DNA of 64,000 bases, from assembly GCA_002270565.1 (NCBI GenBank), contig NQMI01000053.1, positions 118,567 through 182,566 of the forward strand, written 5' to 3'. The translations under genes and the position numbers were made by a program. Source of the DNA: Stenocarpella maydis (Eukaryota > Ascomycota > Sordariomycetes > Diaporthales > Diaporthaceae). The notes under the pieces were generated by a model. That model searched no databases and was not told the DNA's origin. It was given only the letters and a program-made list of their open reading frames with translations. Below are positions 30,841 through 43,272 of this stretch, piece after piece; position 1 is the stretch's first letter, and each line of letters begins with the position of its first letter.

Positions 30841-32738
30841 ATGGCAGGATCAACAATGGCAAGCTCGCGCGACGAGGATGAGGAATGGGACAAGAGCACG
30901 TCCGAAATCCAGTCTGAGGACTCGGACGATCTGCATGAGAACCGCCCCAACCGCTGGAGAGGACCTCCGCAGAGCTGGCGCACCATCACCGAGGAGGACC
31001 GCCTCACTTATAATGCCCTCCAAAGACTGAGGAACCAGGACCTGTCGCTGCACTTGTACAATGCCTGGGCCCTCAAGCAGCGGCCACCTCCTGCAGCTGA
31101 AGGCGAGGGCGATAGCCAGGAAGAGGTCTGTCCCACCCTCAACCCCGAAATCAGGCGCTCAGCATTTGCTGACGTTGCGCTCAGGATGTCGACGCAGAGA
31201 CAGGCCAACCTGTGCTAAGCGAGCCATGGGTCCCGCCTAGGAGCTGGACTGCCTGGCCTGTGCCACCCAATGAGCTGCCGCCGGACGATTTCATGAAGAC
31301 GGCGGACGACGAGGATGAGGCCTTCACGTTCCGACGTTCGGGAGACCAATCGGCCAGATCCAGGCTCGAGGAGGTCATATCGGCGACCACGCTGAGATTT
31401 GCAAAAGAGCGCCTCCGGCAACGGGGGATAACCGAACCGGATCAAGGAGGCGGCGAAATCCAGGTCAAGGAGGAGCCACTCTCGTCTGAATACGAGTCAC
31501 AGGCGAGTGAAGCAGCGGGTGAGGACGATGAGGGAATAGAGGTGAGACAGGAGCCAGGAGATCGGAAAAGGCGAAAGGGGAAACGTCCCGTGAGGACTTT
31601 CAAGCCAGTGGTTTCTACGGACGACGACGTTTCATACGACCTCATACGACCTTCCACAACGAGGATACTCGAGAAGCTGGATCATACCCTCACCATTCTG
31701 CACAACTCCCGAATGGCGAGCGCGCAAAACCTCGAAGATTCCGAGGACGAGGCTTCGGAAAGCGAAGGCTCACGGCAGCCGTCGCAATCCCAACAATCCT
31801 CCCGGCCCGGAATCTCCCCAGAGCAATTGCCCAGCAGGTCAAGGATGTCAACAGCCGACGAGGCGGAAACAGGCGGTACCCCGAAAAGGGAGTCCAACCG
31901 TGGCCAGCCCCGCAAGTACGTTCAGCGAGAGGGCGAGAGCGAGAGGGACTTTTTGATCAGGCGAGGCAGAGCGCTCAAGGGCAAATACAGACTGCCACCG
32001 GCCGAGGATGACGGCGGCGGCGCGACGGCGGCGGGCGAGGGCCAGAGCTCGCCGCGGAAGAGGCGCCACGGGCGCACGGCCGAGGAAAAGGAGCGCCGGG
32101 TGCTGAAGAAGCTCGGCCGCTGCAGGCCGCGGGACTGGAGGGACGTCATGGGCGCCGCGGCGCTGGCTGGGTTCCCGCCCGACGCCGTGGCCCGGGCGAT
32201 TCAGAGGTGCGCCGACCTGTTCGGCCAGGGCATGGAGATGCACAAGATCAAGGAGGTACCTGCGTCTTCCGGGCATAGCGGTGTGGAGACGAAGGTGTTC
32301 CGGCCCGGAGGGGACATGGTCTCTAGCAGCCCCGAGGCAGAGGACGACGTTGGTGACATGGATATTCTTCAGGCCCGGTCTCTGAGCGGGCGGTCCAGCG
32401 CGGCCACGAGCAGGCAGGCCTCTCCGGCATCAGACGAGACGGGTGATGAAGAGGGGGGTTCGCCCAAGAAATCCCAGAAACGCCGTGGCAAAGATCAACA
32501 TTTCTGCCCGTACTCGGAGTGTGATAGATCCCTGAACGGGTTTGACCGGCCCTTCAACCTTAAGAGGCATACGAAGCTTGTCCACGGGCAAGACATGGTG
32601 CAAGTCGTTGAGGATCGGGAAACTGAGACGGATGGCATGCTTGGAGGCGTTCATCGTGACGGCTTTCTTGAGCCCATACGAGTTCGGAAGGGCTGGAGGG
32701 CTGAAGATACTAAGAAGAGGGCTCAAAAGAATTCCTAG
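30841..32738 (+). CDS. Rrn9-domain protein, RNA polymerase I initiation factor-like
   Basis: Two exons, 30841-31125 and 31185-32738, joined in phase after a 59-base intron with a GCTGAC branch site; 612 residues. The N-terminal Rrn9 domain is recognised by NRWRGPPQSWRTITEEDRL and LRNQDLSLHLYNAWALK. In yeast, Rrn9 is part of the upstream activation factor at rDNA promoters. The middle is acidic and Ser-rich with basic islands. A second conserved block reads GRCRPRDWRDVMGAAALAGF with PDAVARAIQRCADLFG, a myb/SANT-like region found in fungal members. Near the C-terminus lies a C2H2-like finger (FCPYSECDRSLNGFDRPFNL then KRHTKLVH). The gene stands next to NOP7, another ribosome-making gene; co-regulation is possible but not shown. 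Confidence 0.87.
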
Positions 32739-33088
32739 ATAATGCGTGATACCACGGCGAATAAGGGAGTATCAACGGCCGATTTTCAGACCCACAAATC
32801 CAAAGACCAGTTTCTGTGAGTGGGTGTCAAGGTATGGGAGTCGTGAGAGTAGGTGTTGCAGGAGTAGCTATCGTGGGAGCAGATGCGGTGGGATTAGGTA
32901 TTGTTGGGCGTCGGTGCGGGACAGTAATATACTGGGCTGTGATCCGTTTTTGTGAGCGCGAACCTCGTGTCTTTGGAATATAAAGTAGGTATCCAGCATC
33001 TTCAGAGAGTCGGAATAGTCACTGATCCTCTCAACACACCTTTACTGTAGGAGCCACTCACTCACGCAGCTTCCCTCCTCCCGGGCCA
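32739..33088. other. Spacer between RRN9-like gene and HAD gene
   Basis: Convergent 3' flanks. A stretch at 32,848-32,930 reads as repeated gtgggag/gtaggt units; no start codon or domain supports a gene. Confidence 0.45.
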
Positions 33089-33892
33089 CTACTCATCATC
33101 GTCTCCAAACTGCCTCACAACCTCCCTCGCAAAGTCCACAAGCGTATCAAACCTCCACTGAAAACTAACCTTCCCCTCCCTCACCATCTCCTCGTAGTCC
33201 CCACCAACCCCCGTCCCCTCCCTCGTCTCCCCTCCCCTCGAGATCCAACAGCTCGCGAACCCCATCGCCCTGGCGGCCGCGTGGTCGATCCTCAGGCTCC
33301 GCGCGACGTGCAGCAGCTCCCCCGCGCCGGCGTCGACCCCCAGCTCCTCACGCGCCCGCCGGAAGAGGTGCTCAAAGTTTGCGCGCGAGGGCTTGTAGCT
33401 CCCAATCTCCTCGGCTGTGTAAACGGCGTCGAAGGGCACCGCGCCCAGCGGGCCCGAGGTCGTGGCTGTTATGTTGGCGTTGTCGATGTTGGACAGGATG
33501 ATGAGCTTGTAGTGCCTCTTTAGGGTCCGCAGCGCGCCGATCGTGTCCCCGAACGCGGGCCAGCGCCCGGGGCCCCGCGCCATTGCGTCCAGGTCCGCCT
33601 GGGTGAGGGACCCCTCCGGCAGTCCCGCGTCGGCCGCGAGCTTCTCCAGCGCGGTCGCCAGGTTGAGGTCGTACCTGAGCGTGGGCTTGGTACGCTCGAG
33701 CTCGCTGGAGAACTCGTCGAAGCGGAGGAGGGCCAGCTTGGGGTCCTTTGCCCAGTGGGCCTCCGGGAGTTTACTGACAACGGGCCGGAGGGCCTCAATC
33801 AGGCCGGGCTCCCACTCTATGAGTGTGCCGTAGCAGTCGAAGCTGAGGGCCTTGAATTTTGTCAGGTCCTTGGTGTTGTCTACGTCGGCCAT
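33089..33892 (-). CDS. HAD-superfamily hydrolase (haloacid dehalogenase type II-like)
   Basis: Single exon, 267 residues. The Rossmann-like HAD core is complete: motif I FDCYGTLIEWE (about residues 19-29, nucleophile Asp in DxxGT), motif II IILSNID, motif III Lys in GSYKPSRANFEHLFR, and a motif IV region HVARSLRIDHAAARAMG with HVARS in place of the more usual HVGDS. The cap domain lies between motifs I and II (residues about 30-105). Fungal relatives are annotated as 2-haloacid dehalogenases, but most have unknown substrates. No signal peptide. The start is at ATG 33892; the core begins 15 residues later. Confidence 0.9.
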   Translation of the reverse strand: MADVDNTKDLTKFKALSFDCYGTLIEWEPGLIEALRPVVSKLPEAHWAKDPKLALLRFDEFSSELERTKPTLRYDLNLATALEKLAADAGLPEGSLTQADLDAMARGPGRWPAFGDTIGALRTLKRHYKLIILSNIDNANITATTSGPLGAVPFDAVYTAEEIGSYKPSRANFEHLFRRAREELGVDAGAGELLHVARSLRIDHAAARAMGFASCWISRGGETREGTGVGGDYEEMVREGKVSFQWRFDTLVDFAREVVRQFGDDDE

Positions 33893-34536
33893 GGTTGGTT
33901 GGGTTTGGAGGGTGACGGCTGAGTGTTGTTGTGCGGCTGACAGTAGACCGGGGCTCTGCCAGTCGGTGTTGATATGTCTAGATGGACCGGCGTGAGAGCC
34001 ATGCCCGGTTCCCGGGTACGGATATTGAGAGAAATATATACCAGGCCGTCAGGATCGAATTCCTTCAGATGAGTGTCGAGAACCATTCACTGCCCACTCA
34101 AGCGTGGCACTTATTCCCCGCCCACAGGGCGTGCATTGACAACCGCTCCCCCAGAATCCTGCCGCTTTGGGATTGTACGGCATAACCTACACGCCCTTGT
34201 CGCTGCATCAACTCGTCACTTTGCATGTATCCAGAATGAATCATCGACAAAGGGCGCGTGGAGTGGGGAGTCTGGCAACATAGGAATAAGTACATTGTTT
34301 ATTTCGAACCAATCAATTCGAGTGAGAAGTCCGAAAACACCAGCTCAGGGGTATCGAGTATACTGAGTAAAACCTACACATCGCCGTTCAAGAAGCCTCA
34401 TTCGCACAATGATTCGAGCCAGTCGGCTCCCATGCTCTTCGTGTCCCTATGTGCCCAGTTCGCCACCAAGCTCCTTGCAAACATTAAAATAAGCGGTGTC
34501 AGGCTCGCGCCCTGGATCCTCATAACTTTCAATACA
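33893..34536. other. Intergenic HAD to kinesin-5
   Basis: Promoter of the minus-strand HAD gene on the left and 3' flank of kinesin-5 on the right. No coding region recognised. Confidence 0.45.
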
Positions 34537-37500
34537 TTAGCGCAGCCGAGGGCTCTTCCGTCGCCGCGCACTCTGAGAGAAGTCCGATGGTGGCATGTTT
34601 TCCACGCCATCCAGATGAACCTTCTTGACCTGCTTTGAGGGGATCCTAGACTTGCTCTTCTTGACAAGAGGTACGGTGTTGTCGTCGGCTGGAGGAGCGG
34701 CAGACATCGTACTTGCAGTTGGGTCGAATATCAGCCCAGTGGTTGTAAGATTCGCGTCGACCTCCCGCAGACTCTGACTCAATGGGTTGGTTGCAGAGTC
34801 GGAGGAAGCTGGTCGGGTCGGAGACTTGGTCCCTTCAGATAAATCAAGATCGTTGAAGATAGCATGTGCAGGTGTTGGTGTAGCCTTGCTCAATGGGAAC
34901 GTGGGTCGGCTGGGTGTCTGCGAGGGAGTGTCGGACATGCCAGCTATGAGGACGTCGTGTGCGGCAGTCCGAGGCAACTCGGTAGGATAGCTGTATTGAA
35001 CCCTCTTAGGTGTTTCCCCGGTGGGCTCGTATTCACGGAGGGATGTGCCCGAAATGTCTTCCCTTAGCTTGCTCAAAGGCTGGCAGAGGCTCTCGTCAAG
35101 GGGTTGCAGGTCTTCCTGAAGATTCTCGATCTCCGCCCCCATCGTTTCGCCAAGGTCGCGAACTCTGTCGAAAGTGCCCTTATAGTGAGATGCTATGTTG
35201 GAGAATGAAGAATCCACTGTATCCGACAACTTAGCCACAGAGGCTTCGTGTTGCGCGTGGTGCCCAGCATTCTCCGACCGAGCTCGGGTCACGAAGTCAT
35301 CGAGTTCTGTCATCTGCATATCCAAGTCTTTCATCTGTTCATCCACTACACGGACTGTCTCGGCATGTACTGATTTCGTAGTATTCTGGATCGAGGTGCT
35401 ATGGCCATTCGCCGCCTGCGTTTGAACTGGATTAGTACGGTAATTTGGTCAGACGTTGCATACGGGCTCAGACTCACTATCCAGTCATCCTGAAGCCTTG
35501 CCTTCAATACGTCGCGAGACTGAGCTACATCCTGCAGGAACTTGTCCTCGCTCGTGTCCCACGCATCCATGCCCGTTGAGTACGTCGTGATTTGTCCTTC
35601 GAAGGTCTCTGTGGCGTCCTTGACACGGTCTTGGATGGTGGCAGCCTTGCAGGCCAAGCGGGTTTCCTGCTTCTCAGCATGGGCATTGATAAGTGTTGTG
35701 ATCTGTGCCAAGAGTTGCCGTCGGTCTTCCGCCGCCTGTCGCCTCTCCTCGTTGACAACTGTTTCGATCTGAGCTGAAGTGGTCTCGTTCGCCCGAAGCA
35801 TAGCTTGGGTCGCGTCCTCCAGCTGCCTCCTCAAAGAATCGGATTCGCTTCGTTGAACACTAATGTGGCGAAGCAAGTCCTCGAAGAGGGTCTTGAAGTC
35901 CTTGCCGAGGGAGCTGTAGGATGCGTGGAGATGAGAATGGAACGTATCCAGCTCACTCATGACATCGGCGGCTATTCTCTCAGCTGCGGCGGCGATAGCT
36001 TGGAGGCTTTCCCCGACTCGTTCTTTGATGTTGTCCCTGACAATCTTGATCTCCTCCAACACATTGTCCATGTCATCCTTGGACCGCTGTTTCTGCTCGA
36101 TGAGGTCATCCCTCGACGCGGCAAACCTTTCCAGGTTTTCGTCCAGGAAGGCTTGAGTAGCTGACAGCTTCTGCAATTCCTCCCGGACAAAGTCTTGCAT
36201 CCTCTGAGAGACGCCGGAGATGTGGTTTTCTTGGTCGCTTCGAAACTCCTGAACACGGCTCTCGACGAGCTCTGTGACATCCGACACCTGAGACTGCGAT
36301 ATGGCCCATGTGCTCCGGTTTAGATTTTGTAAATCCGACTTCCTCTTATTCTTGGCTCGCAGGCCACTCACATCACCGACAGTCTTCTTGAGTGTGTTGA
36401 TGAGCTCTCCTCCCACGGCTATCAGCTTTTCTTCCGTCTTCTGGTGGGCCTCGCGGAGCCGAGTCTCCTCGGCGAGTGTCTTCCGTGTAGCTGCCAGGAC
36501 CAGCTCTGTCTGTTCGAGGACGCCATGCGTCTCGTCAAGCTGCGCTTTGGTGCCCTCGTGCTCCTTCTTGAGTCCCATAAAGCTCGAAGTCAAGGAGAAG
36601 AGCTCTTGTACCTTATTTCGCAGGTTTGACTCCAGAGTCACGATCCTGGCAGCTTGTTCATCGGCAAGGATGCGGCGAGACTCGCTTTGAGCCGTCATTT
36701 CCTCGTACGCGTCATTCGTGAGATGCACGCCATTGCGTAACCGTGTCGCGATCAGTTCGGTTCTGAGCTTTTCAATCTCGGCGGTGAACTCCCTCAACAA
36801 TGCATTCTTACTAATCAGGGGGTTGACCTGAGGCCTGTTCCTGATGTTCTTGGCCCGGAATGCGTAGTCTAGTGTGGATATGGTCTCCTCGAGGTTGCTT
36901 TTGGCAGGTGATATGGTCGCGATGATGCACGTCTTCGTCCTTCCACCGAGGGAGTCTTGCAGGAGCCGGGTAAGTTTTGACTCCCTGTAGGGGATGTGGG
37001 AGCTCTTGTCAACGAGAGCGTTTATCACGCGGCCCAGTGTCAACAAGCTCTTGTTGATCAGGCCCGCTTCTGCCGCACGCTTGTTCTCGGCTCCGGACCG
37101 TTGGATGTTCTCGCTCCCAGCAAGATCAACAAGGTTCAGCTTCCCAAGGGCGATGAAATCGTCACCGCTGCTACCTGGTCGCTTGGTATGGACTGTGATG
37201 GTGAAGACGGTATGACTCCGACTACTCAGGTCGTTGCACTTAGTCGCGGCGACTTGTCGCCTCAAACTCCCCTCCTGTAATCGCGCGATACCCTCTGCAG
37301 CGGTGGTGATATTCCGCTCCTCGACTCCTTGCACCAGGGTTGACATGGAGCCCTTTTTGGACATGTCATCGAAGATTTTTAATTTCGCGTTTTCGTCTGG
37401 CGTGAGCAGGTCGCGTAGCTCCTCGTTGTAAAGCTCGATAAAGGAGCAGCGAACGCAATTCTCGGTGCCGTCAGAATCGAGCTTGTTGAATAAAGCTTGA

Positions 37501-38137
37501 AAGACGCGAGGGACAATACCGGCCTCAGGGGCAAGGATACCTAACGATTCAGTCATGTCACCAGACATGGTATAGGTCTTTCCAGTACCGGTCTGGCCAT
37601 AGGCAAAAATAGTGCAGTTGAAGCCGGCAAGCATCTGCTAGAGTCAGCGACGTGTTTCTGGGACGTTTGGATTGTTGGCCGGCTTACATCTCCCAGAATG
37701 GGTTTCACCACGTCGTCAAAGACCATTGACTGGTCTGCTGCCTGGGAGAAGACGCGATCAAAAGCATAAGTCTTGTTGCTCAGGGCATTAGGCCCCATGG
37801 ACAACTCGACGTGCTGTCCCATGACGCCATTTGTCTTGACGACAAGGGCGCTGTTTTCGCCGACCTCACGCTCGCTCCGGCCTCTGCATCGCACCACGAC
37901 GGTGATGTTCGTCTCGACATTGACGTCGGCCTCGAAATCGCGCTCTTTGCGCTTCATGCCTGCGGCCGGAGATGCCCTGGTTGACGAGGCAATGTCGGCT
38001 CTTGAAGCGGCACCGGACCTGTCGGCTCGAGATGTGACGGTGGCGGCGCTCTGGGGTCGGCCGCTGGGGGCGCGCGTTGTTGACCCGGCTCGTATGCTTG
38101 CGCGACCGATGGCGCCAGGTCGCGATGGAGGTGGCAT
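34537..38137 (-). CDS. bimC: Kinesin-5 mitotic motor (BimC/Cut7/Eg5 family)
   Basis: Plus-end-directed tetrameric motor that crosslinks and slides spindle microtubules. Exons 38137-37688, 37634-35478 and 35415-34537 join in phase, giving 1161 residues. Start at MPPPSRPGAIGR; the first 60 residues are basic and disordered. The motor domain has ETNITVVVRCRGRS, the P-loop GQTGTGKT, switch I NDLSSRSH, switch II DLAGSE, and the neck YAFRAKNIRNRP. Intron 1 (37687-37635) falls just before the P-loop. A long coiled-coil stalk follows (about residues 420-1000). The C-terminal BimC box is present near the end (ENMPPSDFSQSARRRKSPRL), with a candidate Cdk1 site region. Motor, stalk and tail lengths match fungal BimC. 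The symbol is from Aspergillus. Confidence 0.96.
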
Positions 38138-38223
38138 GGCGGTTGAGGATTGGGTGCCCCTCCTCAGCGGAGCCTTTCGTTTGGAATCCAGGATGACGGT
38201 GTGCACCAGTGGGGACTCTTGGA

Positions 38224-38256
38224 CGCTGCTGTACGCTGCTGTACGCTGCTGTACGC
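38224..38256. repeat. Three tandem 10-base units in the kinesin-5 leader
   Basis: The unit gtacgctgct is repeated three times (last copy partial) in the 5' leader of the minus-strand kinesin-5 gene, about 90 bases upstream of its ATG. Confidence 0.85.
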
Positions 38257-39129
38257 GCAGTACAACGGAGCGGGAGATTAGCAGCTGAAGGCCAATGGAC
38301 AGACAAATCAATTCCTGATGCGTATTGCAGGACGCGAAGGGGGGCCGAGGCAATCTAATAACGTGTTGAGCGCGGAATGCAGAAGCAAATGATGGGTGTG
38401 TGAGGGTATAACTGTGATGGATAGATAGCAAGCAAGAACTTAGGAGCTCTATCAGACAGGGTCCAGTCCAGTATCGATTTTGGGGGTGATTACTGTGTAC
38501 GGAGTGAGCAGACAGCAGAGGGGGCTTATTACCTGGGGCAGATGAAGTTTGCGCGTTGCTCCATGTTTACACTAAGAGCGGGCACGAGTGTCTGGGGCAG
38601 TGGCACCCCTGCCTGACCTTCCCTGTCTTCCGACTTTGGGGTTGCTGCAGCAACTGTCGATAAAGAACCCTGGAGGTGACGGTACAAGATACCTACCTAG
38701 GAACTGTGCAGCATAACCGTCGCATCCCTGTCGAAACGGTCCCCTCCTGTCAGGCGTGACACATGCAGATGACGTTTTTGAACATGTCCCGCGCTTTCCC
38801 TTTGGCCGCCCCTGAGGACCCCTCACTGTCCTTCCGCCTTTGTTAGTGCAGGCGCATCACGCGGCGGTGGCAGGCCGTGACTGACACTGACTGTGTATGT
38901 TTGCAGAGAGCCGTCGGCTTTGGCCGTCAAGCAGAATCACTCTCACTCCCACGCCCACCCTCCACAACATGAGCTTTGGTAGAGCAGACCGAGCTTGCAA
39001 GGCTGACCACGCGGCCCATCAACCCCAGACTTACAGAGGTGCCCAGCCAGCGCTCACTTGCACTTTTGCTCCCTCCTTGCAAATCCCTTGCGCTTCCCCC
39101 TCGGCTGTGCATGTTCCTCAGCTCCCAGC
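38257..39129. other. Divergent region between kinesin-5 and PHAF1-like gene
   Basis: Contains promoters for both genes, which point away from each other. No coding text recognised beyond short chance frames. Confidence 0.45.
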
Positions 39130-40767
39130 ATGGCGTCGCTCTTCAGTGCTCAGCTCCACCCAGGTCGCGCGCTGGGGTTTCTTGGTATGCTACGTCGTGC
39201 TCTGTTACCAAACTCTCTCCTATATCGCCTAGGTTGCTGACACGACCCTCCCACAGTTCTCGGCGCATCCCTTCACGACATCCTAACCCGACTGAAGGCC
39301 GAGCCCCAACGCTTCCCGAAGCTCGACCTGGTATACGCACCAACCGACCCGGTCAAGGAGCCTGTCATTGTCACACTCCCAGCCAACGGAGTACGTCTGC
39401 GGTTCGATGGACCTGAACAACGCCTTCGCCTTGTTGAAGTCGTCGACTTCACAAAGAACCACATCACCTTCAAGGACCAGAGCACAGATCGTGACTTGGT
39501 GAAACCGCCCTCCAATCCCTCAACTCATTCTCATTCCGGAGAGCCTGCAACCGAACCCACCTTCAAACACATATACCAAAGATTCTTGGGGCCAACCTAC
39601 GATGGCGAGTATATCCCGGGCCCTGACGGACAGGGCATCTACATGCTGTCGTACCCAGGCGTCGCTTTCACATTTCCTATGGCACAATCGGCCTACTCAC
39701 CCGATAAGGATGTGGTGACACTACTGTCCTCATCCACACAGGTGGCTACGTCAATGGCAGTGTTCAGTGGAGACTCCTGGGCCCAGTCTCGGGAGACACT
39801 GTGGACCGAAATTCTACCCAGTATCAAGTCGTTCGCACCACTTGCAAAGGGCAAAGATGTTTGTCCAGATGAGATATCACTGGTCAAGATCTACGGAGGA
39901 GGGAAGTTGCAGCTGTTCAAGAAATGGACCAGCAGCTCAACTTGGCTATTCTTGGGCGACACGACCCCGCAGGAACTAGTTGCCGAACTGGGACCACCTG
40001 ATGCCATCTACCGGAAGAACGATCAGCGCATGTACATTCACAAGATTCGCACAGCCAGCAACAGCCGGACGCGGCCAGATGGTGATGGTCTGCGGCGGCC
40101 AGGTGATCTCACCGATACGGACCAGTCCTCATCCAACACCATGTCTGAAGACTCCAACGACGACGAGGCAATCGAGGAGGAATTTGCTGGAAACGTGTCC
40201 GGCGAGTGTTTCTACAATTACTTCTACCTAGGTTTCGATGTTCTTGTCTCAACACCAACGCCACCGTCTCCACCGCCGCCGTCCCAGGACAAGTCGGGAC
40301 TGCCAGAAAAGACCATCAAGTCCGAATCACCAGATCGCCTGGTAGCAACCAAGCTGATTCTTCACGCCAATGTTCCAGGCTCATACCCCTTCAACAGGCA
40401 CCGCCGCTGCAGATGGGAGATAGCTTATCTGGACAAAGCGTCGCCCGACGCAGCGGTCAACACCGAGACGCCGTTCGCCGACATCTCAATGCATCTTCGA
40501 CAAGAATGGCAGTCCATCTACACATCAGAGGCAGAGGCCCTCCAGAAGCAGAGAGGTATGGTTCTCAATCGCGGCTGGGGCGACAGTCCTGGGAGTAGCT
40601 GCGAGCTCCTTGGGGGCTGGGAGGACAGCGGCGACAGTACGAACGTGGGTGGCGCTGCCAGGCGTGCTGATGGCAGCGAGGACTCCACGACTACGCTGTA
40701 TGGGTTCCCCGGTCTCGTTTTTGAGGTGCTCAAGAATGGCTACGTCAGCGCGTTGACAGTCTTCTGA
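39130..40767 (+). CDS. PHAF1/UPF0183 family protein
   Basis: Two exons: 39130-39184 (MASLFSAQLHPGRALGFL) and 39257-40767, joined by a 72-base GTATGC/CAG intron; 521 residues. The junction rebuilds GRALGFLVLGASLHDILTRL, the family hallmark at the N-terminus. Further conserved blocks: LPANGVRLRFDGPEQRLRLV, YQRFLGPTYDGEYIPG, YMLSYPGVAFTFPM, EISLVKIYGGGKLQLF, GPPDAIYRKNDQRMYIH and FYNYFYLGFDVLVS. The animal member (PHAF1, C16orf70) is linked to the phagophore in autophagy. The fungal role is not established. An acidic Ser-rich insert lies at about residues 290-320 and a Pro-rich stretch near 345. Confidence 0.92.
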
Positions 40768-41171
40768 TGACTTTTCAATAACCTATCATTTTTAGCCTTG
40801 CGGTCAGTAGGCCGTCAAGTAGGACTGCTGAGCGATCAGCAGGTGAAGTTTCGGATTTATAGCAGGATGGAAAGGAGTTCAGCGTTTTGCATGCAAGACA
40901 TTTCAAAGTGGGCCTCAGGCCACCTTTTCCACGCCAGATGGACTTGGCCGTGGTTTTGCCACGCGTCACTTGGCAAATCTGGGCTTTGGAAAGGCGCGAT
41001 GCTTTGAGCGGTAATGGGCATTACTTTAGAAGCTATTATCGCTGTAACTGATATACAATGGGTCGTGCCTAATCTCATTTACTTATCTTCTCAGGATACG
41101 TATCCAGAGATCCCACAAGACCGGTCATGTCATCAAAGATTGGGGGCACGTTGCATCTCCTTCCTTCACGG
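40768..41171. other. Intergenic, no gene seen
   Basis: 3' flank of the PHAF1-like gene, with no recognised features before the TIR element. Confidence 0.4.
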
Positions 41172-41519
41172 GCAACATCCGCCCATACAGTACAAGCAAT
41201 TAAGCGTGCAACCTACTCTAAATTCTTATACCGCCTTATTCAAAGCTCAAAATTACGCTACGCTAGAGCCCCTTAATGCATCCTAAATCCCCCCTATATA
41301 TATCCATATGCTTAGAGGAATACCCTCCACTCACCCAGAAGCAGAGGGCCCAGAGGGTAACAGAGGACCCAAAGGCCAGAGCACCTAGAGGGTTAAGTCT
41401 TGGTACCAGATGGTTCTTTTTTCTCTTCTTATTTAATAGGTGGTCAAAAATCCTAATAGATACCTTAGTAAACATTGCGTTGAGTGGGCTGAAGTTAAAA
41501 GCTGGGTGGGCGGATGTTG
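41172..41519. mobile_element. Small TIR element (MITE-like), copy 2
   Basis: Bounded by GCAACATCCGCCCA on the left and its inverse TGGGCGGATGTTG on the right (41,507-41,519), with the right terminus extending inward as CACCCAGCTTTT, the same text as copy 1. Interior homology to the reverse complement of 19207-19562 is visible around GGCCCTCTGCTTCTGGGT and TGGAGGGT. No open frame of transposase type. Target duplication is not evident. Confidence 0.6.
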
Positions 41520-41770
41520 ACTGCTTCCTTCACCGTCCACATTTCAACTTTCTCACCATCTCCCCAGACGGGCTCTGGCTTATCAGTGCGAAATAAACAA
41601 CGGCGCTTCCAGTGATTGCCTACGCCATTTATGACTCACAAGAATAGATGACCGGGAAATCTGTCTTCGCCACGTGCCTTCAGTTGGTATTTTGTGATGC
41701 CTGCCACACCTCATTCAGCTTCCTACAGCCTCTCCTCTTGCACCAGGCCTCTGCTTCAAACTCGTTCCGG

Positions 41771-43227
41771 CTATACCCTCGATCCTTTGAGATAATCCTC
41801 TGTAATCCTCAAAGAAATACCAGCCTGCTGAATGTGTCTCAGAAACTCGAGGCCCAGCTGCGGAGGTGAGCTTCCACGCTGTGTTGAGAGCTGCACCTTC
41901 TTATCCGACATCGCTTTGTCAACATGTCTCACAAGCTCAATGTCATTAGTTACGCGGATACCCGATTTTTGCACTGGCGGAAATGCACCCTGCACCGAAA
42001 CTCGCGCTTTATATGAGACCTGGCCCCAACCAGTCCTATATAAACTTGGCTTGGGCCAGGAGGAACTTGCTGAAGGTGCGTCGGGCATGTCAGCCGGTAG
42101 GTGGGGATCGACACGACGAGGAAGCCGGCGCACAGCTTGACCGCTGAGGCCCATATTGTTGGTACCGCCTCCCCTGTGGTGCACTTCGGTTAGGAGATAT
42201 CACTCGTTTGCCACGGCCCAGGCTTCCTACGCGGCCACTCTGCAAGATTGAGTTGCTGGGGGGGGAGGCAAACAGCGACCGACGTACATACATGACCAGT
42301 CGCGCGCTCTGATTTGGGAGGCAACGACGAGGCATGCGGTGCTAAAAAGGCAGGCACTGAGTTAAAAGATAGTCAGATTTGTTTCCGTCGATTAAATTTC
42401 AGGGCTGGTTGCCTCGCGCCCATGGTAAAGGCGAGATGGATCCACCCCCTCTTCTTTCTAGATACGTGGAGCCGTTGCACCTGCCGAATAAGCAGGAACA
42501 GGATTACAAAGTCGGTGACGATGTGGCAGATGGTGGCAGTGAAATTGCATAATCTCGTATCTCACACAGTTGCCCTGCACAGAGTCGTCCCAGGATGACT
42601 TGATCGGGACACACTGAAAAACAGCGCCGATGGTTGTTAACAGAGTCCATGAAGTGATGAAGGCCCCCAAGGCCCTGAGGCAATTTTGGAACCGGCAGGA
42701 CGGGAAAATGGATCCGTAGAGAGCAAGGATGCTGAGGCACATGAAGCCCATTCCGGCGCTGTCGAAAATGTCAGCCACCAGCGCTGTCTACTAGTATCAG
42801 CGTAACTGGCTGTACTCCAAAGTCGGTATCTATACCTAGTCCTGTGACTTACAACGCGAAGGCCCTTCTTGCTTGTGACGAATATGATGTGTCGTCCGCC
42901 GCATACCTCGTAGAGAGCGCAGACCTGGCATTGGAAAGCACAACAAAAGCCTAGAGGACAGTATTTCAGTCCGGATGGGGTCTATAATTAGAGGCTTCGT
43001 ATAGAATACTTCTTTACCCACGCCACTATAAGCAGACCATCACTGATATGTGTATACCAGCGGTTATGTGTCAGGCGCCGACCGAGAAGTCTCAGGAAGA
43101 CGAATAATGTAGAAAGGAACACGGTGATGGTGGCGCATCTTAGGATCTTACTCACTCGAGAGTCGCTCGCATACTGCAAGAAGTATTCATACTGCTCTGG
43201 TGTGAGGTCCTGCCCTCGCTTGGACAT
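41771..43227 (-). pseudogene. Rhodopsin-like integral membrane protein gene, broken
   Basis: This belongs to the large fungal family of seven-helix 'rhodopsin domain' membrane proteins. Exon 1 begins at 43227 (MSKRGQDLTPEQYEYFLQYA) and ends LLIVAW with a GTAAAG donor. A second piece near 42,870-42,900 reads GRHIIFVTSKKGLRV. The next block (GFMCLSILALYGSIFPSCRF to GAVFQCVPIKSSW) is in frame until about 42,550. There, one extra T in TTT shifts the frame; the other frame continues as TATICHIVTDFVILFLLIRQ and VSRKK. Further on, TIWASAVKLCAGFLVVSIPT (about 42,100-42,160) and KSGIRVTNDIELV (about 41,950) are again in separate frames. The family order is right but continuity is lost, so I call it a pseudogene. 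It borders the RIP-affected island. Confidence 0.72.
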
Positions 43228-43272
43228 GACCGCTAGAACTTTCGATATTCATGTGACCTACTTACTTAAGTA

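Noticed and set aside
32848..32985. Hydrophobic Val/Gly-rich frame after the RRN9-like gene
   Set aside because: No start codon, stops immediately upstream, and the DNA is a simple gtggga/gtaggt repeat.
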